64,000 nucleotides of DNA from Thermococcus sp. LS1 (GTDB lineage: Archaea; Methanobacteriota_B; Thermococci; Thermococcales; Thermococcaceae): assembly GCF_012027395.1 (NCBI RefSeq), contig NZ_SNUJ01000004.1, positions 62,001-126,000 on the forward strand, read 5' to 3'. The notes beneath the pieces are model-generated. The model was not told where the DNA came from, did not search any database, and was given only the letters and a program-made list of their open reading frames with translations. How positions within the stretch are numbered: the first letter of the stretch is position 1; each line of letters begins with the position of its first letter. Positions 27,354-36,002 of this stretch are shown here, one piece after another. Position numbers and translations under genes: made by a program.

Positions 27354-27480
27354 GCCCATACCTCCTCAAAGTTTTTCCAAAAGAGCTTGAACGATAGTCC
27401 AGAATAGGGGGGTTATCGGGGAAATCAGTTATCGATGCGATTTGAACGGTGGAGAAGACACTCCCCCCTCATAGGCATCG
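27354..27480 (-). promoter_or_regulatory. long structured leader of leuS
   Basis: A minus-strand TATA (CCTTAAATA, 27509-27501) predicts transcription starting near 27478, leaving about 125 nt before the leuS ATG. The leader's first bases, CGATGC (27480-27475), pair with GCATCG (27438-27433). They enclose a GGAG/CTCC hairpin and the sequence GTTCAAATC, which is identical to the T-loop region of tRNAs in this window. A later C-run (about 27405-27412) could pair instead with the G-run near 27464. The remaining gene-free DNA to 27698 holds the leuS TATA box and, near 27644, a TATA-like CTTATAC for the next gene. Confidence 0.45.
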
Positions 27481-27698
27481 CACCGAATAACGGTTTTGAG
27501 TATTTAAGGTTTTGGGTGCTGAGTGGATTGTCTACAAGACAATGATAGGGCCTTTTAACAATGTTGCATCCTTGGGAAATTGTTATTCCCTTTAAAGAAG
27601 GTAGTGTACTTATTTACAGATGCAATTTAAACAAAATCTTCTTATACTAGAAAAATATCCCATCTCCATGATGTAATTAATCTGCAGGAGGGATCAAT

Positions 27699-30191
27699 GT
27701 GGGGAAAATAGTTGGTTGGATCTTTGTCGTACTGTTGCTGGTAGCATTAGTGCCGACTGGGGTGAAAGCTCAGGTGATAGAAAAAGAACCTCTGTGGAGC
27801 CATGACGTTGATGGTCATTTTACAGCAGTTTCTACTTCGGCAGATGGGAGCTACATTGTGGCAGGTTCCGCTCCACCAGATAACAAGATTTACTTCTTTA
27901 ACAGGGCCGGTGGGTTGTTGTGGAGTTACAATGTGGGTGGCTGGATACACAGTGTTTCTGTCTCTTCAAATGGCTCTTACGTTGCGGTAGGCTCTGGGGA
28001 TCACGTGGTTTACTTCTTTAATTGGCAAGGTGAATTGCTGTGGAATTACGAGACTGGTGACACAGTTTATAGTGTTTCTGTCTCTTCAGACGGTTCTTAC
28101 ATTGTAGTGGGTTCTGGCGATAAGGTTTACTTTTTCAATAAGGATGGAAAACTATTATGGGATTATGAGACTAAGGGCTTTGTTTGGAGTGTTTCTATGT
28201 CCCGTGATGGATCTTATATTGCTGCGGGTTCCGGTTGGAAAAACGAGACAGGAAATTACCATGGCAAAGTTTACTTTTTCAATCGGAATGGAGAACTGTT
28301 ATGGAGTCACGAAACTCGTAGTGAAGCGTACAGTGTTTCCCTATCGGCGAATGGAAACTACGTTGTAGTCGGCTCTTGGGATGATGTTTACTTCTTTAAT
28401 CGGCAAGGTGAATTGCTGTGGAATTACAAAACCAATGACAGGGTTTACAGGGTTTCTGTTTCAGCAAATGGTTCTTATGTTGCAGTGGGTCTCGATTTCA
28501 GTAATGAAATTTACTTCTTTAACAACAATGGAAAGTTATTGTGGAGTTACAAGGGGGAGAGGGTTCACAGTGTGCACTATCCAATTCATAGCCGGCTTTC
28601 GATGTCTTCTGATGGAAGATATATAGCAGTGATATTTCCTTTAGATAGCAAGGTTTATCTTCTTGACCGGCAGGGTAAGTTATTATGGAGTTACGATACC
28701 AAAGGCTATATTTGGAGTGTTTCTATCTCCGTAGACGGAAACTATGTAGCAATATCCTCTGACAAGGTGTATTTCTTTAGTGAGAATGGTACCTTGCTGT
28801 GGGATACCAACACATCACCCCGAGGGTGGGTGGAAGGTGTTGTTCTTTCAGCGAACGGAAACTACACTGCAGTATGGGCATTCCTGAAGGTTTACCTCAT
28901 TAACAAGGCTGGAGAACTGTTATGGGATTACAAGATTGGCAACTATGTCCATAGCGCTTCTATTTCGGCGGACGGCTCTTACGTTGCAGTTGGCTCGGCG
29001 GATAACAAGATTTACTTCTTCAATCGGCAAGGTGAATTGCTGTGGAATTACGAGACCAGTGGTCGAGTATATAGCGTTTCTATTTCAGCAAACGGTTCCT
29101 ACATTGCGGCAGGCTCAAAGGACAATGTTTATTTTCTCAATAGCAAGGGAGAGTTATTGTGGAGCTACGAGACTGGAGGCCAGGTTAGGAGTGTCTCCGT
29201 CTCCTCAGACGGACATTATGTCATAACGGGTTCAGATAATGGCAGAGTTTACTTCTTCAATCGAGATGGAGAGTTGTTATGGAGTTACAAAACCAATGGT
29301 TATATTTCGAGTGTTTCAATATCCGCCAACGGCTCGTATATTGGAGTAGGCTCTTATGATCACTGGATCTACTTTTTCAACAGGGATGGAGAGCTATTGT
29401 GGAAATACCCAACTGGTTATCCCATCCTCAGCGTTTCTATATCTCCGGACGGAAATTACATTGCAGCAGGTTCGTATAGTAATAGAGTTTACTTCCTCAA
29501 CAAGACTGGAGAATTATTATGGAGTTACAAAACCGGTAAGGGAGTTTACAGTGTTTCTCTTTCCATGGGTGGCTCTTACATTGTGGCAGGCTCCGGGGAC
29601 AACAAAGTATATCTCTTTAACAGGAATGGAGAGTTACTGTGGAGTTACGATACCGGCGATGGTGTCTACAGTGTTTCCATGTCTGAAGACGGAAATTATG
29701 TTGCAGTAGGATCTTACTCAATGGTTTACTTCTTCTCCAGACGGCCATTAGTGTTGGATTATTCACCGCCGCTCCAAGTTTATGCCGGTGGGGAGGTTTC
29801 AATTCCAATAAAAGTCCAGTACAACTTTTCCGCGGATTCAAAAGTGCTTGTTAGGATACTACAATCCTCTGAAGTCTGGAGTAAAGAAGAGGCCGTAAAT
29901 GCAGGGTCTGGAGGACTATCACTCATCGCTAAATTCACTGCTCCAGTATATGCTGGGCAGTACACCTACAAGATCCGGGTTTTTTACTTGGATAATGGCA
30001 AGTGGATTCAAGGAGACGAGAAGACTTTCACATTAAATGTTGAAAAACCGCCGGAAACCCAAACTACTACAACAAGCACAATAGGTACCACCGAGACCCA
30101 GACGACAGACACCACAGACAGCGGCATCTGCGGGCCAGCTTTCATGCTCTTTTTCATCACGGTTCCACTTGTGAGAAGAAGAAAGAGATAA
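27699..30191 (+). CDS. secreted beta-propeller protein with CGP-CTERM anchor, 830 aa
   Basis: The protein has a signal peptide (MGKIVGWIFVVLLLVALVP), then 16 consecutive repeats of about 40 residues. Their consensus is LLWSYETGGxVYSVSISxDG followed by SYIAVGSxDNxVYFFNRxGE, typical of WD/PQQ-like propeller blades. An Ig-like domain, a Thr-rich stalk and a C-terminal CGP motif with a hydrophobic segment and RRRKR follow. That C-terminus is the CGP-CTERM signal known from Thermococcaceae surface proteins. Many blades carry an NGS sequon at the same place. The start is GTG after AGGAGG; the overlapping ATG at 27697 is out of frame. Sixteen blades would suit two eight-bladed propellers. Confidence 0.88.
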   Translation: MGKIVGWIFVVLLLVALVPTGVKAQVIEKEPLWSHDVDGHFTAVSTSADGSYIVAGSAPPDNKIYFFNRAGGLLWSYNVGGWIHSVSVSSNGSYVAVGSGDHVVYFFNWQGELLWNYETGDTVYSVSVSSDGSYIVVGSGDKVYFFNKDGKLLWDYETKGFVWSVSMSRDGSYIAAGSGWKNETGNYHGKVYFFNRNGELLWSHETRSEAYSVSLSANGNYVVVGSWDDVYFFNRQGELLWNYKTNDRVYRVSVSANGSYVAVGLDFSNEIYFFNNNGKLLWSYKGERVHSVHYPIHSRLSMSSDGRYIAVIFPLDSKVYLLDRQGKLLWSYDTKGYIWSVSISVDGNYVAISSDKVYFFSENGTLLWDTNTSPRGWVEGVVLSANGNYTAVWAFLKVYLINKAGELLWDYKIGNYVHSASISADGSYVAVGSADNKIYFFNRQGELLWNYETSGRVYSVSISANGSYIAAGSKDNVYFLNSKGELLWSYETGGQVRSVSVSSDGHYVITGSDNGRVYFFNRDGELLWSYKTNGYISSVSISANGSYIGVGSYDHWIYFFNRDGELLWKYPTGYPILSVSISPDGNYIAAGSYSNRVYFLNKTGELLWSYKTGKGVYSVSLSMGGSYIVAGSGDNKVYLFNRNGELLWSYDTGDGVYSVSMSEDGNYVAVGSYSMVYFFSRRPLVLDYSPPLQVYAGGEVSIPIKVQYNFSADSKVLVRILQSSEVWSKEEAVNAGSGGLSLIAKFTAPVYAGQYTYKIRVFYLDNGKWIQGDEKTFTLNVEKPPETQTTTTSTIGTTETQTTDTTDSGICGPAFMLFFITVPLVRRRKR

Positions 30192-30259
30192 TGGCAAGGG
30201 TGGCTGCATTTCTTTTCATTCTTCCTTATCCCCACTGGGCCGTGTGGCATGCTGCAATC

Positions 30260-31333
30260 CTACCCAATCGTGATCAGCTCCCTCGGTGCCTTCGTCAACC
30301 TTCTTCCCTTTCCGCCCTCAACGACCACATCGTCCTCTATTCTAACTCCCCCCAGGCCCGGCACGTAGATGCCCGGCTCTATCGTGAAGGTCATGCCGTT
30401 TTCTAGGGTTACCTCTCCATCTGGCCCTATGTAGGGCTCCTCATGGACATCCAAGCCCAGACCGTGGCCGGTTCTGTGAGTAAAGTACTCGCCGTAGCCC
30501 GCCTTGGCTATGTAGTCCCTTGCCGCTTTGTCAACCTCCTTCGCCTTTATGCCCTCGCGGACAGTCTGGAAGGCGCTCTCCTGGGCGTTCTTGACGACCT
30601 CATAAATCTCCAGGAGCTTCTCGTCTGGCTTTCCTAACGCGATAGTCCTCGTTATGTCGGAGCAATAGCCCTCCCACCTGGCGCCGTAGTCGAGGATAAC
30701 GAGGTCTCCCTCCCTCAGTTTCCTCTCGTCGGGCGCGTGGTGGGGATTTGCCCCATTCTCACCGCTGGCAACTATTGGCTCGAAGGAGACTCCATCGGAG
30801 CGCTCCCTTATGAGGAGCTCAATCTTCAGGGAGAGGTCTTTCTCACGCATTCCGATTAAGTCCATGCCGATTATCTCCTCGAAGACCTCATCGACGATCT
30901 TTGCCGCCTTCTCCATGAGCCTAATTTCCTCAGCGTCTTTTCTCATTCTAAGCTCGCGCATCAGAATGCTTAACGGATGGAACTCGAAGCTTCCAAGCTT
31001 GAGAATACCTATCAGCCAGTCTGCCCTCATCGTGTTCTCCACCAGGATTCTGCCAGATGACAGGTCGAGTTCCTTTAGGATTTCGGCGAGCTTCCCGTAG
31101 GGATTCTCTCCATCACGCCAGAAGGTAACAGGGAAATCCATGATGACGTTCTCGTAGAGGCTTGGCGCTAAAAGGTGGTACTCCCCGTCAGAATTGATGA
31201 CCAGAATCGTCAGTCTCTCTCCCGCTTCGTGGATGTGGAAGCTCGTTAGGTAGTAGAGGTTCGTCCCCGGGCTTATCAGCGCTCCGTCAAAGGCTTTTTC
31301 CTTGAGCAGAGAAGCGAGCCTGTTGAGGCGCAT
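30260..31333 (-). CDS. pepQ: M24B metallopeptidase (Xaa-Pro dipeptidase/aminopeptidase)
   Basis: This is a creatinase-fold peptidase that cleaves Xaa-Pro bonds with two metal ions. The 357-residue protein shows the five metal ligands: Asp in ILDYGARWEGYCSDITRT (two), His in HRTGHGLGLDVHE, Glu in FTIEPGIY and Glu in GVRIEDDV. The N-terminal creatinase domain is present. ATG at 31333 follows GGTGAAAACC. Whether it acts as prolidase or aminopeptidase P cannot be decided by eye; its length fits Thermococcales prolidases. Confidence 0.9.
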   Translation of the reverse strand: MRLNRLASLLKEKAFDGALISPGTNLYYLTSFHIHEAGERLTILVINSDGEYHLLAPSLYENVIMDFPVTFWRDGENPYGKLAEILKELDLSSGRILVENTMRADWLIGILKLGSFEFHPLSILMRELRMRKDAEEIRLMEKAAKIVDEVFEEIIGMDLIGMREKDLSLKIELLIRERSDGVSFEPIVASGENGANPHHAPDERKLREGDLVILDYGARWEGYCSDITRTIALGKPDEKLLEIYEVVKNAQESAFQTVREGIKAKEVDKAARDYIAKAGYGEYFTHRTGHGLGLDVHEEPYIGPDGEVTLENGMTFTIEPGIYVPGLGGVRIEDDVVVEGGKGRRLTKAPRELITIG

Positions 31334-31361
31334 GGTTTTCACCGCTCCGACTACTCCGCAA

Positions 31362-31460
31362 CTTTTAAAAACCTAATCTCGAACTTCGCCCGACTAGGCG
31401 GGGCAAACCCGCGGGATGTTCCCGTAAGGGAGAACCACAAACGAGGAAGGAGGGAGCAAG
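31362..31460 (+). promoter_or_regulatory. promoter and structured leader of rpl15e
   Basis: The TATA-like CTTTTAAAAA (31362-31371) predicts a start near 31393, so the leader would be about 65 nt. Within it are CGCC/GGCG, the palindrome CCCGCGGG (31408-31415) and the hairpin CCC-GTAA-GGG (31421-31430), which has a GNRA-type loop. GGAGGG precedes the ATG. Confidence 0.45.
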
Positions 31461-32045
31461 ATGGGAATGTACAAGTACATTAGGGAAGCCTGGAAGAGCC
31501 CGAAGAAGAGCTACGTTGGGCAGCTTCTCAAAAAGAGGATGATAAAGTGGCGCCGCGAGCCGGTCGTCGTTCGCGTTGAGAGGCCGACCAGACTCGACAG
31601 GGCCAGGAGCCTCGGCTACCAGGCCAAGCAGGGCTACGTCATTGTTCGCGTTCGCGTCAGGCGCGGCGGAAGGAAGAGGCCCAGGTGGAAGGGTGGTAGG
31701 AAGCCCTCCAAGATGGGTATGGTTAAGTACAGCCCGAAGAAGAGCCTCCAGTGGATTGCCGAGGAGAAGGCCGCTCGCAAGTTCCCGAACCTTGAGGTTC
31801 TCAACAGCTACTGGGTCGGCGAAGATGGAATGTACAAGTGGTTCGAGGTCATCATGGTCGACCCGCACCACCCGGTCATAAAGAGCGACCCGAAGATTGC
31901 CTGGATAGCAGGCAAGGCCCACAAGGGCAGGGTCTTCCGCGGCCTCACCAGTGCCGGCAGGAAGAGCCGCGGCCTGAGGAACAAGGGCAAGGGCGCCGAG
32001 AAGGTCAGGCCCAGTGTGAGGGCCAACAAGGGCAAGACCAAGTGA
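31461..32045 (+). CDS. rpl15e: 50S ribosomal protein L15e
   Basis: This is the archaeal/eukaryotic large-subunit protein eL15. The 194-residue basic protein begins [20 protein letters not shown] and contains the conserved [16 protein letters not shown] and [12 protein letters not shown] segments. It ends in a basic tail, and its length is typical. Codon use is strongly biased, as in highly expressed genes. GGAAGGAGGGAG precedes the start. AT-rich non-coding DNA follows to 32267 and holds a TATA for the next gene. Confidence 0.97.
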   Translation: MGMYKYIREAWKSPKKSYVGQLLKKRMIKWRREPVVVRVERPTRLDRARSLGYQAKQGYVIVRVRVRRGGRKRPRWKGGRKPSKMGMVKYSPKKSLQWIAEEKAARKFPNLEVLNSYWVGEDGMYKWFEVIMVDPHHPVIKSDPKIAWIAGKAHKGRVFRGLTSAGRKSRGLRNKGKGAEKVRPSVRANKGKTK

Positions 32046-32267
32046 AGTTTTCTCCCCGTCCTCTTTCTGTTTGGGTTTTATATATTGTCCGATCTTTGAT
32101 TGCGAATTAATGTGTTAGGCATCTTTGAGATGTGTATTATTTGTGGGATTTTATACGGTCAAACTAAACCAGAATAACAAGATAAAATTCCATTAATACT
32201 AATAACAGTGTAAAAAGTCAAAAAGTTTAAATAGTTACAATTAAGAACTATAGATTGAGGTGATATA

Positions 32268-33146
32268 ATGGCAACATATGGATTGTGGTATTTTAAAGCA
32301 CAAGATGGAAGTTACGGAACATTTCCCTCTGCAGGAACACCATCTCAGTTGGAAGACAGAGGATTCACCTATGCAGTAGCATTACACTCTTCTGCAAAAG
32401 ATGAAAATGGGAACTTACTCTATGGGAATATTCCGTTTAGTGGGTATTCTTACAATGATGGATATCAAGATGGGGCATCTCTTGGAAGATGGGTAGATCC
32501 AATATTGAGGGGAATTGACTATCTAGTTGTGATTCCAGTTCTTATTGACGAGAGTAGAACCCGAGGAGTTAGAGGAATTCAATATTGGAAGGGGTGGGTC
32601 GATGGAGTATACAACAACACGAGCGGCTACCAAGTGGGCTTCTATTGGTATCTTGAATATCCTTGGCAGGTTAGTGATGGGATTGTTTATGAAGAAGATA
32701 TTCAAGAAATCTCAGCGTATATACGAAACAAGGGTCAGCAATTCATTTGGATACCGTATTTTCATTATTCATATCCTGATCATATTAGTGATATTACAAA
32801 AACGGATATTGGGCTTCTGGCGAAATACTTTACGTACGTGTTTATTCAGCCTAATTACTATCAGGGAACAACTAGAACACTGCAGGATTTCAACGTTGTG
32901 TATAATCAGATTGAGGAACTTAAAGAGGAGAACAATCTGAGCAACATCTTCATGGAAATGGAATGTGATGGCAGAGTTAGATCACCCGATCCAGGAACTG
33001 CTGTGGAGTATAGAGAAAGAGCATGTGCCTATGTGAGTTATACCAAGGATTACCCGCACAGGGCTTACTATTATGACACCAATCTTCAGAATATACAAAA
33101 AATGGAGGAGTATTGCAATGACAGGGGTAAGAGGTATGTATTTTAG
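32268..33146 (+). CDS. DUF4855-like protein, 292 aa
   Basis: The protein has no signal peptide. Segments such as GFYWYLEYPW, FIWIPYFHYSYPDH, YVFIQPNYYQGT and an acidic IFMEMECDG suggest a TIM-barrel glycoside-hydrolase-like fold, and they resemble my memory of DUF4855. Two acidic clusters could be catalytic, but no activity is known to me. GAGGTGAT precedes the ATG, and a TATA (AGTTTAAATAG) lies near 32228. Codons are AT-rich and the gene appears transferred. It overlaps the next gene by 29 nt. Confidence 0.55.
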   Translation: MATYGLWYFKAQDGSYGTFPSAGTPSQLEDRGFTYAVALHSSAKDENGNLLYGNIPFSGYSYNDGYQDGASLGRWVDPILRGIDYLVVIPVLIDESRTRGVRGIQYWKGWVDGVYNNTSGYQVGFYWYLEYPWQVSDGIVYEEDIQEISAYIRNKGQQFIWIPYFHYSYPDHISDITKTDIGLLAKYFTYVFIQPNYYQGTTRTLQDFNVVYNQIEELKEENNLSNIFMEMECDGRVRSPDPGTAVEYRERACAYVSYTKDYPHRAYYYDTNLQNIQKMEEYCNDRGKRYVF

Positions 33147-34170
33147 GGTTTTTATTAGCTTTTTTGTCTTTACACTTTTCTTAATAGCGTCACAGGTTTC
33201 TGCAGCATATCCGGACGTAAAAATAACCACCGAAGTTGTTCCCGGAGATGACGACTTTTTCGTTGAGCTCTCCACATACGGCGTTTACAATCTAGGCGAT
33301 GACTTAAGGGTCATCAATCTCACTGAGGACAGACTCCCGAGGGAATCTTTCATGTTCTACGTATCCAATGGGAGTTCCTACGTAGTATGGCGTGGAGACC
33401 TCTCATCGGAGTTTCACAGGGTTTTTTACTCCAATGGTTCTTGGTATCTCCTTCTACAGGGTGGCTACCCGCTCCTTAGGATAGATGGAAAGCCATTCTC
33501 GCGGGTTTACCCTTACAATTCAACCTACACCGCCATAACGGTTTACAGAATTAAAAACGGATGCATAGAGCCTACTTGGGCTATTCCTTCTCCATCTCCT
33601 GGGATTTTTGGTCCCTCAAGGTTGGAAAACGACACGGTGGTCTTTTCTTCCTATTCTGAGGCCTTCGGAAGGGGTTTCGTAGTGAGGGTGCCTTTGAAGT
33701 CCTTTGAGAAGTACCTGTCCATCATTAATGCCTCGGCTTTCGTGGATTCGCTCTTAGCCGCGCAGCTGTCCGACAGTACCCTAGTCATTTTCTTCCCCGA
33801 GCTTTACTATTTCAAGGCAAACGGGTCTATCTACGCTGGAATCGTCAAGAACGATGAATTTATCCCCGTTTTCAAGTCAGAAGAGGCAACTGGCTACGTC
33901 TTCGTTTTTCACGGTGTTCTTGATGCAATCCCAACTCTAATGGTGAACGTCGATAACGGGGAAGTGTTTCCGAAGATTACCAGTCAGTACAACCTCTGTG
34001 ATTGCTATGGGGAAGACTCCAGTTTGATGCTCTCATACAAAACCACTGCCGAGACGGGTTCTATGAACCTCGACTTGATCCTTCTCGGTCTGGTTCTTGG
34101 GATTCTCACTGGGGGAGTTCTAGGATACAAGTTTGGGCGTGATGATTTTATGGGGCGTTGGTTCCGTTAG
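33118..34170 (+). CDS. membrane-anchored surface protein of unknown function, 350 aa
   Basis: A signal peptide (RVFISFFVFTLFLIASQVSA) is followed by an extracytoplasmic beta-rich domain with many N-glycosylation sequons (NLT, NGS, NST, NDT, NAS). One C-terminal transmembrane helix (LDLILLGLVLGILTGGVLGY) precedes a short basic tail. The start at 33118 has GGAGG about 9 nt upstream; ATG 33136 is an alternative. It overlaps the DUF4855-like gene, so the two are probably co-expressed. No domain family is recognised. Confidence 0.65.
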   Translation: MTGVRGMYFRVFISFFVFTLFLIASQVSAAYPDVKITTEVVPGDDDFFVELSTYGVYNLGDDLRVINLTEDRLPRESFMFYVSNGSSYVVWRGDLSSEFHRVFYSNGSWYLLLQGGYPLLRIDGKPFSRVYPYNSTYTAITVYRIKNGCIEPTWAIPSPSPGIFGPSRLENDTVVFSSYSEAFGRGFVVRVPLKSFEKYLSIINASAFVDSLLAAQLSDSTLVIFFPELYYFKANGSIYAGIVKNDEFIPVFKSEEATGYVFVFHGVLDAIPTLMVNVDNGEVFPKITSQYNLCDCYGEDSSLMLSYKTTAETGSMNLDLILLGLVLGILTGGVLGYKFGRDDFMGRWFR

Positions 34171-34179
34171 ATTTTGCCC

Positions 34180-34551
34180 TTATTCTTCTTCTGGATTCTC
34201 TAACTTTATCCTTTTGATTCCAATTTTGTCAAAAGCTTTGTCAGAGCTGATTATCGTCCCTCTGCAGTGAGCTGCCTGGAAAGCGTCAAAAACGTTTAAT
34301 CCATGCTCTTTTATGTAAAATGCTGCCTTTAGAGGCTCTCCATCATCTATGTTGCATATGGCCATGACGGCAGCGGTGAGTCTCACCGGGTCAAGGTTGT
34401 AGCGCTTTGCCAGAAGCATCAGCTCGATGAATGTCACCTCCGAAGTTGTTATGTTGCCCTTGTGGTCGCTGTAAATCTTGAGGGCATTTTTCTTGAGCCA
34501 GTCGTTTGGCTTTAGCAGGGCGAGGAAAAAGTCGGTGTCCGCGTATATCAT
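34180..34551 (-). CDS. vapC: PIN-domain ribonuclease toxin, VapC type
   Basis: The 123-residue PIN domain shows the acidic active-site residues in MIYADTDFFLALL, SEVTFIELML, NVFDAFQAAHC and IISSDKAFDKIG. VapC toxins cleave RNA, often tRNA, when their antitoxin is lost. The ATG overlaps the stop of the antitoxin gene by 4 nt, the usual vapBC arrangement. Confidence 0.9.
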   Translation of the reverse strand: MIYADTDFFLALLKPNDWLKKNALKIYSDHKGNITTSEVTFIELMLLAKRYNLDPVRLTAAVMAICNIDDGEPLKAAFYIKEHGLNVFDAFQAAHCRGTIISSDKAFDKIGIKRIKLENPEEE

Positions 34552-34775
34552 TCCAGCTCCCTCAGGGCCTCTTCTAGTATCTCCTTCTTTAGCTCCTCGA
34601 TGGACTTGTCTGGCAGGAGTTTTCCAAGCTCTTCAAGCTCCATCAAAGGGTCCTCCGGTTTTGGGACGATTAGTATCTCGCCGTTGAGGTCAACGAGATA
34701 CACCTCTCTAGATATACCCTTCCTAATGCTTTTGGGGAGGTATAGTCTCCCCTTTGAGTCCACTTTTGCGAGCAT
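34548..34775 (-). CDS. vapB: AbrB/MazE-type antitoxin, VapB
   Basis: The 75-residue protein has an N-terminal swapped-hairpin AbrB domain (AKVDSKGRLYLPKSIRKGI) that binds DNA. The acidic helical C-terminus (MELEELGKLLPDKSIEELKKE) would wrap the toxin. It lies directly upstream of vapC with a 4 nt overlap. Inverted GTGGG/CCCAC repeats around its TATA box suggest autoregulation. Confidence 0.88.
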   Translation of the reverse strand: MLAKVDSKGRLYLPKSIRKGISREVYLVDLNGEILIVPKPEDPLMELEELGKLLPDKSIEELKKEILEEALRELE

Positions 34776-34778
34776 TTT

Positions 34779-34840
34779 CCCACCAATATTGATTTAGTGG
34801 GTAGTCTTATAAATTTTACCCAATAATTGCGTGGGTTACC
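34779..34840. promoter_or_regulatory. vapBC promoter with inverted repeat operator
   Basis: The half-sites CCCAC (34779-34783), GTGGGTA (34797-34803), TACCCA (34817-34822) and GTGGGTTACC (34831-34840) surround the minus-strand TATA ATTTATAAG (34814-34806). The GGGTA/TACCC pair is centred on the TATA box, a position where VapB binding would block transcription. The plus-strand gene at 34879 has its own TATA-like CTTTTAAAG at 34840-34848. Confidence 0.55.
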
Positions 34841-34878
34841 TTTTAAAGCGCCGTGTCGAATCAAATCCGGTGAGAAAA

Positions 34879-35334
34879 ATGGCGAAGATAAAGGCACATC
34901 ACGTCAGGCTGACCACCTTCATCCATGCAACTGAAGATGAAGACAAGGTTCTTGAGGCTATAGGCACCTTCATCCCGGAGGAGATAGACGACGATGACGT
35001 TCTCTTTGACATAGTGGAAACGCGAGGCTTCTTCGGCAACCCTATTAAAGTCGTGAACGTCGAGATAAAGCGGAGCAAGGCAGTTAGAAAGTTCATTGAC
35101 TACTTTAAGGAACTCCTGAGTGAGTGGGATAAGACCTACGTACTTGACCACCTCGATGAGAAGATCGATGAGGAAGGAACGCTCTACGTCCGCTTTAACA
35201 AGCAGAAGGCCTACCTCGGCGAGGCGGAGGTTGATGAAGGAGAAGACGTCATCCAGGTCAGGATAAAGATCAAGGCCTTCCCAATGAGGAAGGATGCGGT
35301 GGTGAAAGCCGTCAGGGAGTGGCTGGAGGAATGA
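34879..35334 (+). CDS. RNA-binding protein, COG1325 family (exosome-associated)
   Basis: The 151-residue protein begins MAKIKAHHVRLTTFIHATED and matches the archaeal COG1325 RNA-binding proteins, often annotated as exosome subunits. The fold is inferred to be related to ribosomal L5-like domains. GGTGAGAAA precedes ATG 34879; in-frame codons back to 34831 are not needed. Its stop overlaps the rnp3 start, so the two RNA-processing genes are coupled. Confidence 0.8.
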   Translation: MAKIKAHHVRLTTFIHATEDEDKVLEAIGTFIPEEIDDDDVLFDIVETRGFFGNPIKVVNVEIKRSKAVRKFIDYFKELLSEWDKTYVLDHLDEKIDEEGTLYVRFNKQKAYLGEAEVDEGEDVIQVRIKIKAFPMRKDAVVKAVREWLEE

Positions 35335-36002
35335 CCCTCGAGTCTGAGGAAGTTTCCTTCTCCCGCGAGCACTGGGTTGAGATGGACGTAAGGAGTGAGG
35401 ATGCCTACGAGCTGGCCAGTGGGTGGTTTGACGAGGTAGTTTTCACCAAAAGGCTCGTCCTGGAAAAGAGCCCCGACTTCGACGCCCTGAAGGCAGAAAT
35501 CAAGGAGCTGAAAGAGAGGTACGGAAAGGTTGCCCTCCTTATCGTCACGAAAAAGCCGAGCCTAATAAGGGAAGTGAAGAACCGCAACCTCAAGGTTCTC
35601 CTCTACGTCCAGGGCGGCGACATGAGGGTCAACCGCTTCGCCCTAGAGGCCGGCGTCGATGCCCTTATAAGCCCGTGGCTCGGAAGGAAAGACCCTGGCT
35701 TCGACCACGTTCTGGCCAAGATAGCGGCCAAAAGGGACGTTGCCATAGGCTTTTCCATATCACCCCTTCTCAGCGCTTCCCCCTACGAGAGGGCCCATAC
35801 TCTGCGCTTCATGATGAAGGTCTGGCAGCTGGTGAACAAGTACGACGTCCCGCGCTTCCTCACGAGTTCAGCCGAGAGCAGATGGGAAGTCCGCGGGCCG
35901 AGGGACTTAATGAGCCTCGGAATAGCGCTTGGCATGGAGATTCCCCAGGCCAAGGCAAGCTTGAACTTCTATCCAAGGATGATTTTGGGGAGGAAAAGCT
36001 AA
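35331..36002 (+). CDS. rnp3: RNase P protein component 3 (Rpp30 homologue)
   Basis: This is a protein subunit of archaeal RNase P, which removes tRNA 5' leaders. The 223-residue TIM-barrel-like protein shows the Rpp30 segments [44 protein letters not shown] and the C-terminal [16 protein letters not shown]. It starts in the preceding stop (ATGA). Its end overlaps the convergent trpB2 stop by 4 nt. Confidence 0.92.
   Translation: MTLESEEVSFSREHWVEMDVRSEDAYELASGWFDEVVFTKRLVLEKSPDFDALKAEIKELKERYGKVALLIVTKKPSLIREVKNRNLKVLLYVQGGDMRVNRFALEAGVDALISPWLGRKDPGFDHVLAKIAAKRDVAIGFSISPLLSASPYERAHTLRFMMKVWQLVNKYDVPRFLTSSAESRWEVRGPRDLMSLGIALGMEIPQAKASLNFYPRMILGRKS

Noticed and set aside
26364-27407. Plus-strand open frame (347 codons) opposite leuS
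   Set aside because: It is opposite an intact leuS with HIGH and KMSKS motifs, and its composition is that of an antisense shadow.
27800-29730. Regularly spaced similar DNA segments that could suggest a CRISPR array
   Set aside because: The period is about 120 bp, in frame and coding, and the repeats are imperfect propeller blades without unique spacers.
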